From Pleurotus ostreatus/Saccharomyces cerevisiae fusant (Eukaryota > Opisthokonta): DNA of 11,153 nucleotides. The stretch lies in the NCBI GenBank assembly GCA_024196135.1, contig JAMQCK010001173.1:1-11153 (forward strand). The letters are read 5' to 3'. Shown here piece after piece: positions 6,962 through 11,153 of the stretch. The position numbers and the translations under genes are program-made. A model generated the notes under the pieces. It did no database searches, was not told where the DNA came from, and was given only the letters and a program-made list of their open reading frames with translations. Position 1 is the stretch's first letter; the number at the start of each line of letters is the position of its first letter.

Positions 6962-9900
6962 ATGGATTACCTGAAGACCTGGGGCTCAGCGGCGGTCTCT
7001 ACAATCGTCAGCAAGTCAGGTCTAAACCTCCCCTTTACTCTCGGCCCGAAAGTCTACACGAACCCGATCTGGACGCTGTACGAAGGCACGAAACGGGTAT
7101 GCTTGCTCGCGACAATCCCCCAGCTCACGCTGGAACCATATACTCCTTAGGATGACGGCTCGCAAGTCTCGATCTTCGAATATGACTTCAACGATAGCAA
7201 TAGACGAAATGCCAAACCGCTTGCGAAGAACGCGCTGAGAAAGCTTCGGACGACGCGACATCCGGACGTGCTCAAGTTCATGGAGGTGGTGGAGTCGGAG
7301 ACCTCGATACTGCTCATGACGGAGCGCGTCGTACCGCTGCAAACCGCCTTAGCGAATAGGAGGGGGACGGGAGCGCAGGAGAAGGAGGATTGGCTAGTCT
7401 GGGGGCTTCATCGTATATCGGTGCGTCTTTAAGTCCTGCACGCGATCTGCATCTAATTGCGCGCTAGGTCGCCCTTGCCTTCCTGAACGACACAGTCGGC
7501 TCTACACATGGTTACCTGCGTCCAGATTCTGTCTTGATATCCCCCTCCGGCGAATGGAAGCTCGGGGGATTCGAGCTTTTGAGCAACCCGACGGAGGAGT
7601 CCCCAGTACTCTATGTAAGTGCTGACCGTTGGGTAGCGCACTCACGCTAATCGTCTTGCAGACTATGGGTGGTCTTGCACCCGACGCGAACACTTGGGCC
7701 TCCCCTGAAGTCCAGAAGTCCGGATGGGAGGTGCTCAAGTCGTACGTCTGGCGCATCCCACCTCTCTTCATCGCTGACCACACCATCCAGCGGAAACCCA
7801 GCCGCCCTTGACGCCTACGACCTCGGACTCCTCATCCATATCCTCTTCAACCCCGACGCCTTCCCGCCAGCCACCGCCAGCCCGCCTCATCCTCCACCAA
7901 ATCCTTCGTCCCGAGGCGCCATACCCAACTCCATCTTCCCATCCTACAAGCGCCTGCTCAACCCGAATCCGGGCGCAAGACTGACGCCAAAGGGCTTCTT
8001 GGAGATTGGCATGGGCTCGGAGAAGGGTTTCTTCGCGGGCAACAGGCTTGTGCAGGTGTGCTCTGGGTTAGACAACTTTGCGCTGAGCAGCGAGGCGGAC
8101 AAGGCGACGCTGTTGAAGTTAGTCTTTATCATATGTTGCCGTTCCAACATAGCTGACAGCAACGCAGGTCGCTCAAGGACTCTGCTGGCTCCTTCCCCAC
8201 CGAATTCGTCTCGCACCGCATATTGCCCGCGCTAGTCTCCGCACTGGAATTCGGCGGAGCATCTGCCGCGTCTATCCTCCCTTTGGTGCTGCAGTTCGGC
8301 AAGAATGTGCCACCGAAGGACTATCCCGATGTAATCCTTGCGCCTCTGGTGAAGCTATATGCAAGTCCGGATCGAGGCACGCGCATGGCGCTGCTCGAAC
8401 ACCTGCCCGAGTACGCAGAGCACCTCGATAAGAAGACGGTGGATCAGAAGATCTTCGTGTACCTGGTCAGTGAGATGTCTACTGCTTAACTTATCTGTGC
8501 TGATGGAGCCTGCAGAAAACCGGCTTTGACGACACCGTAGCCGTCATCCGAGAGGCTACCGTCAAGTCGCTGCTCCTCCTCGCCCCCAAGGTACGCTCTC
8601 TCAATCTCCTTTCACCTATGCCCGCCTCACCCCCACCCAGCTCAGCGACCGCACCCTCAACAACGACCTCCTCCGCTACCTCGCCAAGATGCAACAGGAC
8701 CCCGAGCCCTCCATTCGCACCAACACCTGCATTCTCATCGGGCGCCTCGCTCCGAGCCTAGGGTACAACACCAAGCGGAAGGTGCTCGTCCCCGCCTTCA
8801 CGCGCGCGCTGAAGGACGCGTTCGTGCATTGCCGCGTCGCGGGGCTGATGGCGCTGATGGCGACGAGTGACTGTTTTGACGCGGAGGAGGTGGCGACGAA
8901 GGTGATACCGAACATGAGCTTTGCGATGGTGGATAAGGAGAGGTGAGTGGTCGTTCTTGCTGCGTTGGACGGGATGAGGCGGGGGCGCTGGAGGGGGTGG
9001 GAATGCTGATGAGCTATTTGCAGGCTTGTGAGGGATCAGGCGTTCAAAGCGATGGAGCTGTATGTGAAGAAGCTGGAGAAGCATGCTGAGACTATGGTAC
9101 GTTGGATAGGGTGAACGTCGGGAAGTCCTCTCTGATGCCTCGTTATAGCCCGAGAGCGTGCTCCCGCCACCAGGGTCACCGGAGGCCCTTGCAGCTGCCA
9201 ACGATAGCTCCGCTCAGGCGCCCTCCATACAATACACTATGGCAAGCACTGCGGCAGGCGCGGCGGGCTCTCTCGCTGGCTGGGCCATGTCTTCCATCAC
9301 AAGCAGAGTATGTTCCTCCTATCTCGCTGCCCGAGGACTAGTTCTGATGCTCTCATCAGCTCGCTCCAGCGGATATGCAGTCCACCATCGCCTCCACCGT
9401 CGACCGCCCAACGTCTGCGCCACCACCTCCAGGAGGCTTCCCGAGCGACCCGTATCCTCTCAGCGTCAAGCCCGCAAATGGTCTCCCTGGTCTTTCGCGC
9501 GCGAACTCGGTCGCTGGAGCTGCGCCGACGCAAGCCTCTCGGCCAGGTCAGAAGACGAAGGGCATGCAGCTTGGTGCGAGCAAGGTGCACGCGAATATCT
9601 TGGCGGAGGAGCTAGCGCAAGAGGTCGCAGCGGAAGTCGCTGCTGAAGACCATATTGACCACAACCCTTGGGGCACGGACGACTTAATCGACATCAACGC
9701 GGACCAAGATGATTGGAGTACGTTCTTCTGCTCTTGTAGCTCATGAAAATGCTGATGAACCCTATCAACAGCTTCGTTCGAGACCGCGCCACCAGTACAC
9801 GCGCCGAAGCCGACAGTCGCGACTGCAAAACCAAAACCACCGCCAATCGATGACGGGTGGGGAGCGATGGACGACACCGCTGCTGCAGCAGAAGACGACG

Positions 9901-10190
9901 ACGACGACCCATGGGCATCCCCCGCACCCCAGCCCAACCTCTCCACCTCGCGCCCAAAGCCCAAGCCAGTCAAGGCTGTCCCCTCGCTCCCAAAGGCAGT
10001 CAAGTCGATCAGCCGGCAGGCGACACCAGTATCCTCGCCCTCACCGCCACCTGCGACACCGAGCACGCCAAGCATGTCGACGATGTCGAAGGAGGAGAAG
10101 GCGGCGGAGATGGCGAGGCGGAAGGAGGAGAGGAGGTTGCGGATTGCGGCGTTGAAGGAGCAGAAGAAGCAGGCGACGGCGGGGAAGTAG
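6962..10190 (+). CDS. SCYL1: SCYL1/Cex1-type pseudokinase with HEAT repeats
   Basis: Exons 6962-7096, 7151-7420, 7468-7614, 7662-7741, 7791-8117, 8168-8465, 8516-8590, 8641-8942, 9024-9096, 9149-9307, 9360-9717 and 9772-10190; 880 aa, with eleven introns of 47-81 nt all in frame. Seen: head MDYLKTWGSAAVSTIV, then a kinase-like fold at about 14-300. VSIFEYD replaces the ATP-lysine motif, HGYLRPDSV (149-157) replaces HRDLKPxN, and KLGGFE (166-171) replaces DFG, so it should be catalytically dead. HEAT repeats follow at about 320-570, with the SCYL hallmarks REATVKSLLLLAPKL and VRDQAFKAMELY. The tail is disordered and acidic, then a basic helix (RRKEERRLRIAALKEQKKQ). Known: animal SCYL1 works in COPI Golgi-ER traffic; yeast Cex1 aids tRNA export. 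It lacks the C-terminal RKLD-type COPI signal and ends in TAGK. Confidence 0.95.
9894..9908 (+). repeat. GAC trinucleotide run (Asp stretch)
   Basis: Five GAC codons in a row follow GCTGCTGCAGCAGAA and encode AAAAEDDDDD in the acidic tail of the SCYL1-type protein. It is a short coding microsatellite, likely to vary in length between strains. Confidence 0.7.
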
Positions 10191-10299
10191 GTTTGGAATG
10201 GACTGCGAGCTCTAATTACACTCTCTCGGCTACACACGCTACTAATTTATGTGCATACCGTCCTTGCGCAGTCGTTTCTTCCTCGCCGACACCCTGCCT

Positions 10300-10305
10300 A
10301 ATAAA
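10300..10305 (+). terminator. Candidate polyadenylation signal after the SCYL1-type gene
   Basis: AATAAA in the context CCTAATAAATACC lies 110 bases after the stop at 10190 and 137 bases before the Dad2 start. It is the only such signal in the 252-base spacer. It could instead act as an AT-rich promoter element of the Dad2 gene. Confidence 0.35.
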
Positions 10306-10442
10306 TACCTGCGCCTGAGCTGGGCAATCGCCCCTGAGCGAAATCATCACAAAGGGAAGTCCCGAAATGGAAATCGGTCACAGAGCACGTCAATACAGCC
10401 AAACAACGTGCTCCTTCCCGTCCCCCGTCATCCCGCGCCACC

Positions 10443-10937
10443 ATGCGCCAGTCAACCGCCGCGAATCGCACGTCCCTCTATCCCAATGCCGCGCCCGTGA
10501 ACACGGCGGCGCAGATGGCGACCCTGACCGAGAAGAAGAAGGAGTTTGACGGCGTCGCCGCATTGGAGCGCTCCAGCGCGTTCATGAGGCAGCAGATTGA
10601 GGATATCGCGGAGGATTGCGATATTATGGGGGCGGCGAGTGAGAGTATGTGGATGGGTCTAAGGATGGCATGTGGATGCTGACGATTCTTGTCATGCAGC
10701 TATGGGTACGGTGACAGGCCAATGGTCGAAGATGTTCGAGATCTTGGCGTTGTTTTGTGCGTCAGGACGTTCACTTTCCAGAGAATCCCTCTGACTGGCA
10801 TCAAAGTATCATCCACCGGTCAAGATCCAGAAGTTCAGGATCCCTCGCATATAGACGGCCAGCGCCTCGTCCGACTGCCTCTCGATCAGCTGCATCAGGA
10901 AGCGGCGCACCCTTCCCCGGACGCGTCTTCAGGATGA
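10443..10937 (+). CDS. DAD2: DASH/Dam1 complex subunit Dad2
   Basis: Exons 10443-10644, 10700-10756 and 10807-10937; introns of 55 and 50 nt (GTATGT...CAG; GTGCGT, branch CTGAC, then AAG). Product 129 aa. The ATG has a good CCACC context. Seen: N-terminus with SLYPNAAPVN, then a helical core (LTEKKKEFDGVAALERSSAF, IEDIAEDCDIMGAASETMGT), WSKMFEILALF, and a C-terminal QRLVRLPLDQL. These match the Dad2 pattern, including the conserved tail motif restored only by the second splice. Known: Dad2 is one of the small subunits of the ten-protein DASH/Dam1 ring, which couples kinetochores to spindle microtubules in fungi. Length is slightly above that of the short yeast proteins because of head and tail extensions. 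The gene follows the SCYL1-type gene on the same strand with 252 bases between. Confidence 0.9.
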
Positions 10938-11008
10938 ACATTTCGACGTTGTCTCCTTACCTCTCTTCCTTCACTTCATACGCATGCATGGAACTGTTGT
11001 ATCTATAG

Positions 11009-11153
11009 TCATATCTCGACGCGGGTTATCTCCAGGTCGCATCGATCGATGCTGCCCTGAACTTGGGAGAGCGACGCGGAGAGGGCAGCAGTCTCGGTGG
11101 GTGCGCAGGGCACATAGCCATCGTCCAAGCGAAGATCTAGCTCAGGGGAGCCT
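11009..11153 (-). pseudogene. F-box-family coiled-coil fragment at right edge
   Basis: Seen: the minus strand is open from the window edge to a TGA at 11011-11009, giving 48 codons with GYVPCAPTETAALSASLSQV and SIDRCDLEITRVEI. This lines up without gaps against residues 43-72 of the left-edge F-box protein (AALSATLPQV, DVCNREIDEL). The GYVP-head followed by a coiled coil is also typical of Agaricomycete F-box proteins. The match ends at the stop, well before an F-box would appear, so within the window it looks truncated. Alternative: an exon of a gene whose next exon lies through a splice I do not see, or chance coiled-coil likeness. The 71 bases between it and the Dad2 stop hold nothing recognisable. 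Confidence 0.5.

Noticed and set aside
9548..10237. 229-codon ORF on the minus strand
   Set aside because: It lies wholly antisense to SCYL1-type exons 11-12, and its Ser/Gly/Ala-rich composition mirrors the low-complexity sense tail; no domain.
1..11153. Transposon, CRISPR array, phage or prokaryotic defence system
   Set aside because: No terminal inverted repeats, target-site duplications, reverse transcriptase or transposase motifs, or spaced direct repeats were seen; all coherent coding sequence is fungal nuclear in style.

Overview
The window reads as nuclear DNA of a filamentous basidiomycete, most likely an Agaricomycete. The reasons are: many short introns (mostly 47-59 nt) with GTRNGT donors and YAG-type acceptors, compact gene spacing, pyrimidine-rich 5' regions, and protein families typical of that class (coiled-coil/F-box-like proteins with an N-terminal CxxC, a RING plus coiled-coil protein, and a two-domain beta-sandwich membrane protein). 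Two conserved eukaryotic housekeeping genes anchor this placement: a SCYL1/Cex1-type pseudokinase and the DASH-complex subunit Dad2. There is no sign of bacterial operons, CRISPR, insertion sequences or phage.

Layout from left to right. (1) Positions 1-520, minus strand: 5' part of an F-box-like protein gene running off the left edge. (2) 521-987: divergent promoter region, with a TATA box at 896-903 for the next gene. (3) 988-2173, plus: three-exon RING-finger/coiled-coil protein. (4) 2174-2696: non-coding, with a TATA-like site near its right end. (5) 2697-3900, plus: a broken F-box/leucine-rich-repeat paralogue in three reading frames whose F-box segment seems to have been deleted, followed by AATAAA. 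(6) 4036-6098, minus: seven-exon single-pass membrane protein with two galactose-binding-like ectodomains and a low-complexity tail, with a signal-peptide-like upstream ORF just before its start. (7) 6099-6961: divergent promoter region. (8) 6962-10190, plus: 12-exon SCYL1/Cex1 pseudokinase, 880 aa. (9) 10443-10937, plus: three-exon Dad2, 129 aa. (10) 11009-11153, minus: a fragment resembling the coiled coil of the left-edge F-box gene.

In outline the window has two conserved genes (membrane traffic/tRNA handling, and kinetochore) on the right and a fast-evolving accessory block on the left and at the far right edge. In that block, F-box-like and RING genes, the two substrate-selecting arms of ubiquitin ligation, lie together with decayed copies. 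All exon structures were worked out by hand from splice signals, reading frame and family resemblance. None has been tested against transcripts or databases.
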